From assembly GCA_037013495.1 (NCBI GenBank), contig CM072810.1, positions 34,377,843 through 34,441,842 of the forward strand: a stretch of 64,000 nucleotides of DNA, in the 5' to 3' direction. The position numbers and the translations under genes were made by a program. The notes below the pieces were generated by a model. The model did not search any database. It worked only from the letters and a program-made list of their open reading frames with translations, and was not told where the DNA came from. The first letter of the stretch is position 1. Each line of letters starts with the position of its first letter. Below are positions 1 to 13,187 of the stretch, piece after piece. The DNA is from Hippophae tibetana (lineage: Eukaryota > Streptophyta > Magnoliopsida > Rosales > Elaeagnaceae).

Positions 1-297
1 AGACATCAAGGATAGTGGTCTTAGCGAAGATGTTTTTGACACAATTGTTAGAAATGATGACTCTAATACCAATGAAGAGAAATGGGATCTACTTTCCCAG
101 AGATTTACTAAATTTCTTAGATAGAATTAACCCTTTTTTAGGGGTTTTAGAAAAACATAATCCGAGCTCTAAAATGATTATTTCAATGAATTTAGATATT
201 TACTTGTTCCAAACAACATGAAATATTTTGCAAACCACTCATATAGGTATTTGAGCTAAAAAATAAATCAAGAAATACGAAGGTGACCAAAATTTTT

Positions 298-714
298 GAA
301 CGCTATATCAAACAAGAGTATAAAACTTGGAACAAATTCTAATCATGTTTTTCAAACATTATCAACTACTCGTACAATTTGGGTGGACCTATCAGGAAAG
401 AGAAGTAGATTGAGAAATTCCTTACTAGCTTACCTTATCATTTTCAAGCAAAAGTTGCCTTGCTTAAATACATGAAAAATCCTTGTGAACTTACTGTTAA
501 ATGAATAACTTGGGCAAGTATTCGAACTGCATCACTTGAATCCAATATGTCAGCCATCCACTATCGAGGACAGAAATAGCTTCGCTTTATAGACATCAAG
601 GAGAGTGGTGTTAGCGAAGATCTTTTTGACACAATTGTTAGGAATGATGACTCTAATACCAATGAAGAGAAATGGGATCTACTTTCCCAGAGATTTACTA
701 AATTTCTTAGATAG
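298..714 (+). pseudogene. Copia-type gag remnant, representative of A monomers
   Basis: This is the best-phased example of the dead gag frame in an A unit, 139 codons running into the first part of the next monomer. It aligns codon by codon with the better preserved minus-strand copies. ERYIKQEYKTW corresponds to ELYIMQGDETL, then NIINYSYNLGGPI, EKFLTSLPYHFQAKVALLK, TWASIRTASL and the linker NTNEEKWDLLSQRFTKFLR. Four in-frame stops interrupt it: TAA after the KF motif, TAG before IEK, TGA before ITWAS and TAG before LRFIDI. UBN2-type gag is known as the capsid-forming protein of copia elements; no function can be expected here. Nearly every A unit in 1-49,508 carries the same remnant. Confidence 0.85.
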
Positions 715-887
715 AATTAACCCTTTTTTAGGGGTTTTAGAAAAACATAATCCGAACTCTAAAATGATTGTTTCAATGAAGTTAGAGTTGTAGTTCTTCA
801 AAACAAAATGAAATATTTTGCAGACCACTCATATAGGTATTTGAGCTTCAAAATAAGCCTAGAACTACGAAGTTGACCAAAAATATT

Positions 888-1275
888 GAACTCTATATTC
901 TAAACAAGTTTTTCAAACATTATGAACTACTCTTACAATTTGGGTGGAACTATCAGGAAAGAGAAGTAGATTGAGAAATTCCTTACTAGCTTACCTTATA
1001 ATTTTCAAGCAAAAGTTACCTTGCTTAAATACATGAAAAATCCTTGTGAACTTACTATTAAATGAATCACTTGGGCAAGTATTCGAACTGCATCACTTGT
1101 ATCCAATATGTCAGCCATCCACTTTCGAGGACGGAAAGAGCTTGGCTTTATAGACATCAAGGATAGTGGTCTTAGCGAAGATGTTTTTGACACAATTGTT
1201 AGAAATGATGACTCTAATACCAATGAAGAGAAATGGGATCTACTTTCACAGAGATTTACTAAATTTCTTAGATAG
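888..1275 (+). pseudogene. Copia-type gag remnant with 29-bp deletion, representative of B monomers
   Basis: The same remnant as in A units, 388 bp instead of 417. A 29-bp segment beginning tcaagcaagag and ending tggaacaaa is missing between ctata and ttcta, which removes the start of the gag domain and shifts the frame. The TAG seen at the tail of A units is GAG here (RKELGFIDIKDSG), matching the older array (GKEIGPQDIKDSG). B units therefore keep the ancestral state at that site while A units lost it. All B units share the deletion, so it arose once before the dimer spread. Confidence 0.83.
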
Positions 1276-4200
1276 AATTAACCCTTTTTTTTGTTTTAGA
1301 AAAACATAATCCGAGCTCTAAAATGATTATTTCAAGGAATTTAGATTTGTACTTGTTCCAAACAACATGAAATATTTTGCAAACCACTCATATAGGTATT
1401 TGAGCTAAAAAATAAATCTAGAAATACGAAGGTGACCAAAATTTTTGAACGCTATATCAAGCAAGAGTATAAAACTTGGAACAAATTCTAATCATGTTTT
1501 TCAAACATTATCAACTACTCGTACAATTTGGGTGGACCTATCAGGAAAGAGAAGTAGATTGAGAAATTGCTTACTAGCTTACCTTATCATTTTCAAGCAA
1601 AAGTTGCCTTGCTTAAATACATGAAAAATCCTTGTGAACTTACTATTAAATGAATCACTTGGGCAAGTATTCGAACTGCATCACTTGAATCCAATATGTC
1701 AGCCTTCCACTATCGAGGACGGAAATAGCTTCACTTTATAGACATCAAGGATATTGGTGTTAGCGAAGATCTTTTTGACACAATTGTTAGGAATGATGAC
1801 TCTAATACCAATGAAGAGAAATGGGATCTACTTTCCTAGAGATTTACTAAATTTCTTAGATAGAATTAACCCTTTTTTAGGGGTTTTAGAAAAACATAAT
1901 CGGAACTCTAAAATGATTGTTTCAATGAAGTTAGAGTTGTAGTTCTTCAAAACAACATGAAATATTTTGCAGACCACTCATATAGGTATTTGAGCTTCAA
2001 AATAAGCCTAGAACTACGAAGTTGACCAAAAATATTGAACTCTATATTCTAAACATGTTTTTCAAACATTATCAACTAATCGTACAATTTGGGTGGAACT
2101 ATCAGGAAAGAGAAGTAGATTGAGAAATTCCTTACTAGCTTACCTTATCATTTTCAAGCAAAAGTTACCTTGCTTAAATACATGAAAAATCCTTGTGAAC
2201 TTACTATTAAATGAATCACTTGGGCAAGTATTCGAACTGCATCACTTGTATCCAATATGTCAGCCATCCACTTTCGAGGACGGAAAGAGCTTGGCTTTAT
2301 AGATATCAAGGATAGTGGTGTTAGCGAAGATCTTTTTGACACAATTGTTAGGAATGATGACTCTAATACCAATGAAGAGAAATGGGATCTACTTTCCCAT
2401 AGATTTACTAAATTTCTTAGATAGAATTAACCCTTTTTTAGGGGTTTTAGAAAAACATAATCCGAACTCTAAAATGATTGTTTTAATGAAGTTAGAGTTG
2501 TAGTTCTTCAAAACAACATGAAATATTTTGCAGACCACTCATATAGGTATTTGAGCTTCAAAATAAACCTAGAACTACGAAGTTGACCAAAAATATTGAA
2601 CTCTATATTCTAAACATGTTTTTCAAACATTATCAACTACTCGTACAATTTGGGTGGAACTATCAGGAAAGAGAAGTAGATGGAGAAATTCCTTACTAGG
2701 TTATATTATCATTTTCAAGCAAAAGTTACCTTGCTTAAATTCATGAAAAATCCTTGTGAACTTACTATTAAATGAATCACTTGGGCAAGTATTCGAACTG
2801 CATCACTTGTATCCAATATGTCAGCCATCCACTTTCGAGGACGGAAAGTGCTTGGCTTTATAGACATCAAGGATAGTGGTCTTAGCGAAGATGTTTTTGA
2901 CACAATTGTTAGAAATGATGACTCTAATACCAATGAAGAGAAATGGGACCTACTTTCCCAGAGATTTACTAAATTTCTTAGATAGAATTAACCCTTTTTT
3001 AGGGGTTTTAGAAAAACATAATCCGAGCTCTAAAATGATTATTTCAATGAATTTAGATATTTACTTGTTCCAAACAACATGAAATATTTTGCAAACCACT
3101 CATATAGGTATTTGAGCTAAAAAATAAATCAAGAAATACGAAGGTGACCAAAATTTTTGAACGCTATATCAAACAAGAGTATAAAACTTGGAACAAATTC
3201 TAATCATGTTTTTCAAACATTATCAACTACTCGTACAATTTGGGTGGACCTATCAGGAAAGAGAAGTAGATTGAGAAATTCCTTACTAGCTTACCTTATC
3301 ATTTTCAAGCAAAAGTTGCCTTGCTTAAATACATGAAAAATCCTTGTGAACTTACTGTTAAATGAATAACTTGGGCAAGTATTCGAACTGCATCACTTGA
3401 ATCCAATATGTCAGCCATCCACTATCGAGGACAGAAATAGCTTCGCTTTATAGACATCAAGGAGAGTGGTGTTAGCGAAGATCTTTTTGACACAATTGTT
3501 AGGAATGATGACTCTAATACCAATGAAGAGAAATGGGATCTACTTTCCCAGAGATTTACTAAATTTCTTAGATAGAATTAACCCTTTTTTAAGGGTTTTA
3601 GAAAAACATAATCCGAACTCTAAAATGATTGTTTCAATGAAGTTAGAGTTGTAGTTCTTCAAAACAAAATGAAATATTTTGCAGACCACTCATATAGGTA
3701 TTTGAGCTTCAAAATAAGCCTAGAACTACGAAGTTGACCAAAAATATTGAACTCTATATTCTAAACAAGTTTTTCAAACATTATCAACTACTCTTACAAT
3801 TTGGGAGGAACTATCAGGAAAGAGAAGTAGATTGAGAAATTCCTTACTAGCTTACCTTATAATTTTCAAGCAAAAGTTACCTTGCTTAAATACATGAAAA
3901 ATCCTTGTGAACTTACTATTAAATGAATCACTTGGGCAAGTATTCGAACTGCATCACTTGTATCCAATATGTCAGCCATCCACTTTCGAGGACGGAAAGA
4001 GCTTGGCTTTATAGACATCAAGGATAGTGGTCTTAGCGAAGATGTTTTTGACACAATTGTTAGAAATGATGACTCTAATACCAATGAAGAGAAATGGGAT
4101 CTACTTTCACAGAGATTTACTAAATTTCTTAGATAGAATTAACCCTTTTTTTTTGTTTTAGAAAAACATAATCCGAGCTCTAAAATGATTATTTCAAGGA

Positions 4201-4601
4201 ATTTAGATTTGTACTTGTTCCAAACAACATGAAATATTTTGCAAACCACTCATATAGGTATTTGAGCTAAAAAATAAATCTAGAAATACGAAGGTGACCA
4301 AAATTTTTGAACGCTATATCAAGCAAGAGTATAAAACTTGGAACAAATTCTAATCATGTTTTTCAAACATTATCAACTACTCGTACAATTTGGGTGGACC
4401 TATCAGGAAAGAGAAGTAGATTGAGAAATTGCTTACTAGCTTACCTTATCATTTTCAAGCAAAAGTTGCCTTGCTTAAATACATGAAAAATCTTTGTGAA
4501 CTTACTATTAAATGAATCACTTGGGCAAGTATTCGAACTGCATCACTTGAATCCAATATGTCAGCCATCCACTATCGAGGACGGAAATAGCTTCACTTTA
4601 T

Positions 4602-7600
4602 AGACATCAAGGATAGTGGTTTTAGCGAAGATCTTTTTGACACAATTGTTAGGAATGATGACTCTAATACCAATGAAGAGAAATGGGATCTACTTTCCCA
4701 GAGATTTACTAAATTTCTTAGATAGAATTAACCCTTTTTTAGGGGTTTTAGAAAAACATAATCGGAACTCTAAAATGATTGTTTCAATGAAGTTAGAGTT
4801 GTAGTTCTTCAAAACAACATGAAATATTTTGCAGACCACTCATATAGGTATTTGAGCTTCAAAATAAGCCTAGAACTACGAAGTTGACCAAAAATATTGA
4901 ACTCAATATTCTAAACATGTTTTTCAAACATTATCAACTAATCGTACAATTTGGGTGGAACTATCAGGAAAGAGAAGTTGATTGAGAAATTCCTTACTAG
5001 CTTACCTTATCATTTTCAAGCAAAAGTTACCTTGCTTAAATACATGAAAAATCCTTGTGAAGTTACTATTAAATGAATAACTTGGGCAATTACTCGAACT
5101 GCATCACTTGTATCCAATATGTCAGCCATCCACTTTCGAGGGTGGAAAGTGCTTGGCTTTATAGACATCAAGGATAGTGGTCTTAGCGAAGATGTTTTTG
5201 ACACAATTGTTAGAAATGATGACTCTAATACCAATGAAGAGAAATGGGATCTACTTTCACAGAGATTTACTAAATTTCTTAGATAGAATTAACCCTTTTT
5301 TTTTGTTTTAGAAAAACATAATCCGAGCTCTAAAATGATTATTTCAAGGAATTTAGATTTGTACTTGTTCCAAACAACATGAAATATTTTGCAAACCACT
5401 CATATAGGTATTTGAGCTAAAAAATAAATCTAGAAATACGAAGGTGACCAAAATTTTTGAACGCTATATCAAGCAAGAGTATAAAACTTGGAACAAATTC
5501 TAATCATGTTTTTCAAACATTATCAACTACTCGTACAATTTGGGTGGACCTATCAGGAAAGAGAAGTAGATTGAGAAATTGCTTACTAGCTTACCTTATC
5601 ATTTTCAAGCAAAAGTTGCCTTGCTTAAATACATGAAAAATCTTTGTGAACTTACTATTAAATGAATCACTTGGGCAAGTATTCGAACTGCATCACTTGA
5701 ATCCAATATGTCAGCCATCCACTATCGAGGACGGAAATAGCTTCGCTTTATAGACATCAAGGATATTGGTGTTAGCGAAGATCTTTTTGACACAATTGTT
5801 AGGAATGATGACTCTAATACCAATGAAGAGAAATGGGATCTACTTTCCTAGAGATTTACTAAATTTCTTAGATAGAATTAACCCTTTTTTAGGGGTTTTA
5901 GAAAAACATAATCGGAACTCTAAAATGATTGTTTCAATGAAGTTAGAGTTGTAGTTCTTCAAAACAACATGAAATATTTTGCAGACCACTCATATAGGTA
6001 TTTGAGCTTCAAAATAAGCCTAGAACTACGAAGTTGACCAAAAATATTGAACTCTATATTCTAAACATGTTTTTCAAACATTATCAACTAATCGTACAAT
6101 TTGGGTGGAACTATCAGGAAAGAGAAGTAGATTGAGAAATTCCTTACTAGCTTACCTTATCATTTTCAAGCAAAAGTTACCTTGCTTAAATACATGAAAA
6201 ATCCTTGTGAACTTACTATTAAATGAATCACTTGGGCAAGTATTCGAACTGCATCACTTGAATCCAATATGTCAGCCATCCACTATCGAGGACAGAAATA
6301 GCTTCGCTTTATAGATATCAAGGATAGTGGTGTTAGCGGAGATCTTTTTGACACAATTGTTAGGAATGATGACTCTAATACCAATGAAGAGAAATGGGAT
6401 CTACTTTCCTAGAGATTTACTAAATTTCTTAGATAGAATTAACCCTTTTTTAGGGGTTTTAGAAAAACATAATCCGAACTCTAAAATGATTGTTTCAATG
6501 AAGTTAGAGTTGTAGTTCTTCAAAACAACATGAAATATTTTGCAGACCACTCATATAGGTATTTGAGCTTCAAAATAAGCCTAGAACTACGAAGTTGACC
6601 AAAAATATTGAACTCTATATTCTAAACAAGTTTTTCAAACATTATCAACTACTCTTACAATTTGGGTGGAACTATCAGGAAAGAGAAGTAGATTGAGAAA
6701 TTCCTTACTAGCTTACCTTATAATTTTCAAGCAAAAGTTACCTTGCTTAAATACATGAAAAATCCTTGTGAACTTACTATTAAATGAATCACTTGGGCAA
6801 GTATTCGAACTGCATCACTTGTATCCAATATGTCAGCCATCCACTTTCGAGGACGGAAAGAGCTTGGCTTTATAGACATCAAGGATAGTGGTCTTAGCGA
6901 AGATGTTTTTGACACAATTGTTTGAAATGATGACTCTAATACCAATGAAGAGAAATGGGATCTACTTTCCCAGAGATTTACTAAATTTCTTAGATAGAAT
7001 TAACCCTTTTTTAGGGGTTTTAGAAAAACATAATCCCAGCTCTAAAATGATTATTTCAATGAATTTAGATTTGTACTTGTTCCAAACAACATGAAATATT
7101 TTGCAAACCACTCATATAGGTATTTGAGCTAAAAAATAAATCTAGAAATACGAAGGTGACCAAAATTTTTGAACGCTATATCAAGCAAGAGTATAAAACT
7201 TGGAACAAATTCTAATCATGTTTTTCAAACATTATCAACTACTCGTACAATTTGGGTGGACCTATCAGGAAAGAGAAGTAGATTGAGAAATTCCTTACTA
7301 GCTTACCTTATCATTTTCAAGCAAAAGTTGCCTTGCTTAAATACATGAAAAATCCTTGTGAACTTACTATTAAATGAATCACTTGGGCAAGTATTCGAAC
7401 TGCATCACCTGAATCCAATATGTCAGCCATCCACTATCGAGGACGGAAATAGCTTCGCTTTATAGACATCAAGGATAGTGGTTTTAGCGAAGATCTTTTT
7501 GACACAATTGTTAGGAATGATGACTCTAATACCAATGAAGAGAAATGGGATCTACTTTCCCAGAGATTTACTAAATTTCTTAGATAGAATTAACCCTTTT

Positions 7601-9764
7601 TTAGGGGTTTTAGAAAAACATAATCGGAACTCTAAAATGATTGTTTCAATGAAGTTAGAGTTGTAGTTCTTCAAAACAACATGAAATATTTTGCAGACCA
7701 CTCATATAGGTATTTGAGCTTCAAAATAAGCCTAGAACTACGAAGTTGACCAAAAATATTGAACTCAATATTCTAAACATGTTTTTCAAACATTATCAAC
7801 TAATCGTACAATTTGGGTGGAACTATCAGGAAAGAGAAGTAGATTGAGAAATTCCTTACTAGCTTACCTTATCATTTTCAAGCAAAAGTTACATTGCTTA
7901 AATACATGAAAAATCCATGTGAAGTTACTATTAAATGAATAACTTGGGCAATTACTCGAACTGCATCACTTGTATCCAATATGTCAGCCATCCACTTTCG
8001 AGGGTGGAAAGTGCTTGGCTTTATAGACATCAAGGATAGTGGTCTTAGCGAAGATGTTTTTGACACAATTGTTTGAAATGATGACTCTAATACCAATGAA
8101 GAGAAATGGGATCTACTTTCCCAGAGATTTACTAAATTTCTTAGATAGAATTAACCCTTTTTTAGGGGTTTTAGAAAAACATAATCCCAGCTCTAAAATG
8201 ATTATTTCAATGAATTTAGATTTGTACTTCTTCCAAACAACATGAAATATTTTGCAAACCACTCATATAGGTATTTGAGCTAAAAACTAAATCTAGAAAT
8301 ACGAAGGTGACCAAAATATTTGAACGCTATATCAAGCAAGAGTATAAAACTTGGAACAAATTCTAATCATGTTTTTCAAACATTATCAACTACTCGTACA
8401 ATTTGGGTGGACCTATCAGGAAAGAGAAGTAGATTGAGAAATTCCTTACTAGCTTACCTTATCATTTTCAAGCAAAAGTTGCCTTGCTTAAATACATGAA
8501 AAATCCTTGTGAACTTACTGTTAAATGAATAACTTGGGCAAGTATTCGAACTGCATCACTTGAATCCAATATGTCAGCCATCCACTATCGAGGACAGAAA
8601 TAGCTTCGCTTTATAGACATCAAGGAGAGTGGTGTTAGCGAAGATCTTTTTGACACAATTGTTAGGAATGATGACTCTAATACCAATGAAGAGAAATGGG
8701 ATCTACTTTCCCAGAGATTTACTAAATTTCTTAGATAGAATTAACCCTTTTTTAGGGGTTTTAGAAAAACATAATCCGAACTCTAAAATGATTGTTTCAA
8801 TGAAGTTAGAGTTGTAGTTCTTCAAAACAAAATGAAATATTTTGCAGACCACTCATATAGGTATTTGAGCTTCAAAATAAGCCTAGAACTACGAAGTTGA
8901 CCAAAAATATTGAACTCTATATTCTAAACAAGTTTTTCAAACATTATCAACTACTCTTACAATTTGGGTGGAACTATCAGGAAAGAGAAGTAGATTGAGA
9001 AATTCCATACTAGCTTACCTTATAATTTTCAAGCAAAAGTTACCTTGCTTAAATACATGAAAAATCCTTGTGAACTTACTATTAAATGAATCACTTGGGC
9101 AAGTATTCGAACTGCATCACTTGTATCCAATATGTCAGCCATCCACTTTCGAGGACGGAAAGAGCTTGGCTTTATAGACATCAAGGATAGTGGTCTTAGC
9201 GAAGATGTTTTTGACACAATTGTTAGAAATGATGACTCTAATACCAATGAAGAGAAATGGGATCTACTTTCACAGAGATTTACTAAATTTCTTAGATAGA
9301 ATTAACCCTTTTTTTTTGTTTTAGAAAAACATAATCCGAGCTCTAAAATGATTATTTCAAGGAATTTAGATTTGTACTTGTTCCAAACAACATGAAATAT
9401 TTTGCAAACCACTCATATAGGTATTTGAGCTAAAAAATAAATCTAGAAATACGAAGGTGACCAAAATTTTTGAACGCTATATCAAGCAAGAGTATAAAAC
9501 TTGGAGCAAATTCTAATCATGTTTTTCAAACATTATCAACTACTCGTACAATTTGGGTGGACCTATCAGGAAAGAGAAGTAGATTGAGAAATTGCTTACT
9601 AGCTTACCTTATCATTTTCAAGCAAAAGTTGCCTTGCTTAAATACATGAAAAATCTTTGTGAACTTACTATTAAATGAATCACTTGGGCAAGTATTCGAA
9701 CTGCATCACTTGAATCCAATATGTCAGCCATCCACTATCGAGGACGGAAATAGCTTCGCTTTAT
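4602..9764 (+). repeat. Array block F2, first copy of a 4,013-bp higher-order repeat
   Basis: Monomers start at 4602, 5163, 5752, 6313, 6874, 7464, 8025, 8615 and 9176. The seven units from 5752 form a 4,013-bp period whose next copy begins at 9765. Marker bases include atattggtg at the start of unit 5752, gcggagatc in unit 6313 and aaggagagtgg in unit 8615. The unit at 1740 shares the atattggtg marker, 4,012 bp upstream, so an older, partly eroded turn of the same period is also visible. Units 5752 and 6313 are adjacent B units. Confidence 0.85.
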
Positions 9765-12700
9765 AGACATCAAGGATATTGGTGTTAGCGAAGATCTTTT
9801 TGACACAATTGTTAGGAATGATGACTCTAATACCAATGAAGAGAAATGGGATCTACTTTCCTAGAGATTTACTAAATTTCTTAGATAGAATTAACCCTTT
9901 TTTAGGGGTTTTAGAAAAACATAATCGGAACTCTAAAATGATTGTTTCAATGAAGTTAGAGTTGTAGTTCTTCAAAACAACATGAAATATTTTGCAGACC
10001 ACTCATATAGGTATTTGAGCTTCAAAATAAGCCTAGAACTACGAAGTTGACCAAAAATATTGAACTCTATATTCTAAACATGTTTTTCAAACATTATCAA
10101 CTAATCGTACAATTTGGGTGGAACTATCAGGAAAGAGAAGTAGATTGAGAAATTCCTTACTAGCTTACCTTATCATTTTCAAGCAAAAGTTACCTTGCTT
10201 AAATACATGAAAAATCCTTGTGAACTTACTATTAAATGAATCACTTGGGCAAGTATTCGAACTGCATCACTTGAATCCAATATGTCAGCCATCCACTATC
10301 GAGGACAGAAATAGCTTCGCTTTATAGATATCAAGGATAGTGGTGTTAGCGGAGATCTTTTTGACACAATTGTTAGGAATGATGACTCTAATACCAATGA
10401 AGAGAAATGGGATCTACTTTCCTAGAGATTTACTAAATTTCTTAGATAGAATTAACCCTTTTTTAGGGGTTTTAGAAAAACATAATCCGAACTCTAAAAT
10501 GATTGTTTCAATGAAGTTAGAGTTGTAGTTCTTCAAAACAACATGAAATATTTTGCAGACCACTCATATAGGTATTTGAGCTTCAAAATAAGCCTAGAAC
10601 TACGAAGTTGACCAAAAATATTGAACTCTATATTCTAAACAAGTTTTTCAAACATTATCAACTACTCTTACAATTTGGGTGGAACTATCAGGAAAGAGAA
10701 GTAGATTGAGAAATTCCTTACTAGCTTACCTTATAATTTTCAAGCAAAAGTTACCTTGCTTAAATACATGAAAAATCCTTGTGAACTTACTATTAAATGA
10801 ATCACTTGGGCAAGTATTCGAACTGCATCACTTGTATCCAATATGTCAGCCATCCACTTTCGAGGACGGAAAGAGCTTGGCTTTATAGACATCAAGGATA
10901 GTGGTCTTAGCGAAGATGTTTTTGACACAATTGTTTGAAATGATGACTCTAATACCAATGAAGAGAAATGGGATCTACTTTCCCAGAGATTTACTAAATT
11001 TCTTAGATAGAATTAACCCTTTTTTAGGGGTTTTAGAAAAACATAATCCCAGCTCTAAAATGATTATTTCAATGAATTTAGATTTGTACTTGTTCCAAAC
11101 AACATGAAATATTTTGCAAACCACTCATATAGGTATTTGAGCTAAAAAATAAATCTAGAAATACGAAGGTGACCAAAATTTTTGAACGCTATATCAAGCA
11201 AGAGTATAAAACTTGGAACAAATTCTAATCATGTTTTTCAAACATTATCAACTACTCGTACAATTTGGGTGGACCTATCAGGAAAGAGAAGTAGATTGAG
11301 AAATTCCTTACTAGCTTACCTTATCATTTTCAAGCAAAAGTTGCCTTGCTTAAATACATGAAAAATCCTTGTGAACTTACTATTAAATGAATCACTTGGG
11401 CAAGTATTCGAACTGCATCACCTGAATCCAATATGTCAGCCATCCACTATCGAGGACGGAAATAGCTTCGCTTTATAGACATCAAGGATAGTGGTTTTAG
11501 CGAAGATCTTTTTGACACAATTGTTAGGAATGATGACTCTAATACCAATGAAGAGAAATGGGATCTACTTTCCCAGAGATTTACTAAATTTCTTAGATAG
11601 AATTAACCCTTTTTTAGGGGTTTTAGAAAAACATAATCGGAACTCTAAAATGATTGTTTCAATGAAGTTAGAGTTGTAGTTCTTCAAAACAACATGAAAT
11701 ATTTTGCAGACCACTCATATAGGTATTTGAGCTTCAAAATAAGCCTAGAACTACGAAGTTGACCAAAAATATTGAACTCAATATTCTAAACATGTTTTTC
11801 AAACATTATCAACTAATCGTACAATTTGGGTGGAACTATCAGGAAAGAGAAGTTGATTGAGAAATTCCTTACTAGCTTACCTTATCATTTTCAAGCAAAA
11901 GTTACCTTGCTTAAATACATGAAAAATCCTTGTGAAGTTACTATTAAATGAATAACTTGGGCAATTACTCGAACTGCATCACTTGTATCCAATATGTCAG
12001 CCATCCACTTTCGAGGGTGGAAAGTGCTTGGCTTTATAGACATCAAGGATAGTGGTCTTAGCGAAGATGTTTTTGACACAATTGTTTGAAATGATGACTC
12101 TAATACCAATGAAGAGAAATGGGATCTACTTTCCCAGAGATTTACTAAATTTCTTAGATAGAATTAACCCTTTTTTAGGGGTTTTAGAAAAACATAATCC
12201 CAGCTCTAAAATGATTATTTCAATGAATTTAGATTTGTACTTCTTCCAAACAACATGAAATATTTTGCAAACCACTCATATAGGTATTTGAGCTAAAAAC
12301 TAAATCTAGAAATACGAAGGTGACCAAAATATTTGAACGCTATATCAAGCAAGAGTATAAAACTTGGAACAAATTCTAATCATGTTTTTCAAACATTATC
12401 AACTACTCGTACAATTTGGGTGGACCTATCAGGAAAGAGAAGTAGATTGAGAAATTCCTTACTAGCTTACCTTATCATTTTCAAGCAAAAGTTGCCTTGC
12501 TTAAATACATGAAAAATCCTTGTGAACTTACTGTTAAATGAATAACTTGGGCAAGTATTCGAACTGCATCACTTGAATCCAATATGTCAGCCATCCACTA
12601 TCGAGGACAGAAATAGCTTCGCTTTATAGACATCAAGGAGAGTGGTGTTAGCGAAGATCTTTTTGACACAATTGTTAGGAATGATGACTCTAATACCAAT

Positions 12701-13187
12701 GAAGAGAAATGGGATCTACTTTCCCAGAGATTTACTAAATTTCTTAGATAGAATTAACCCTTTTTTAGGGGTTTTAGAAAAACATAATCCGAACTCTAAA
12801 ATGATTGTTTCAATGAAGTTAGAGTTGTAGTTCTTCAAAACAAAATGAAATATTTTGCAGACCACTCATATAGGTATTTGAGCTTCAAAATAAGCCTAGA
12901 ACTACGAAGTTGACCAAAAATATTGAACTCTATATTCTAAACAAGTTTTTCAAACATTATCAACTACTCTTACAATTTGGGTGGAACTATCAGGAAAGAG
13001 AAGTAGATTGAGAAATTCCTTACTAGCTTACCTTATAATTTTCAAGCAAAAGTTACCTTGCTTAAATACATGAAAAATCCTTGTGAAGTTACTATTAAAT
13101 GAATAACTTGGCAAGTACTCGAACTGCATCACTTGTATCCAATATGTCAGCCATCCACTTTCGAGGGTGGAAAGTGCTTGGCTTTAT
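9765..13187 (+). repeat. Array block F3, second copy of the 4,013-bp repeat
   Basis: Monomers start at 9765, 10326, 10887, 11477, 12038 and 12628. They match 5,752 to about 9,070 unit for unit, with few differences (for example agttgattg near 11,860 against agtagattg near 7,847). The match ends inside unit 12628. From about 13,085 that unit carries gaagttactattaaatgaat with ggcaagtactcg, the tail of another B family with a 1-bp deletion, so this unit is a recombinant marking the edge of the duplication. Confidence 0.84.

Larger units (their letters stand above)
1..4601 (+). repeat. Array block F1 with a 2,861-bp direct duplication
   Basis: Monomers start at 1, 591, 1152, 1740, 2301, 2862, 3452 and 4013 (A, B, A, B, B, A, B, A). 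The first 1.7 kb recurs at 2,862-4,601 with an offset of 2,861 bp and only scattered differences, for example ggatct against ggacct near 2948 and aggggt against aagggt near 3592. The unit at 1152 and its copy at 4013 share a private poly-T expansion (ccctttttt followed by tg) and the private tcacttta before the next unit. Two B units stand next to each other at 1740 and 2301. Confidence 0.85.

Noticed and set aside
15..221. Recurrent 62-68 codon + strand open frames starting MVLAK in nearly every monomer
   Set aside because: They start at a GTG and run in a frame different from the gag remnant (NTNEEKWDLLSQRF is the ancestral frame there). They recur only because the repeat recurs; no domain or start signal supports them.
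1120..1140. Possible CENP-B-box-like motif in ctttcgaggacggaaagag
   Set aside because: TTCG and CGG are present, but the spacing and the required inner A do not fit the mammalian CENP-B box, and plants are not known to use that box.
1005..1223. Recurrent 72-codon minus-strand open frames ending DAVRILAQVIHLIV...
   Set aside because: Antisense shadows of the gag remnant and linker. Their conservation is that of the satellite, and they are broken by ordinary unit-to-unit differences.
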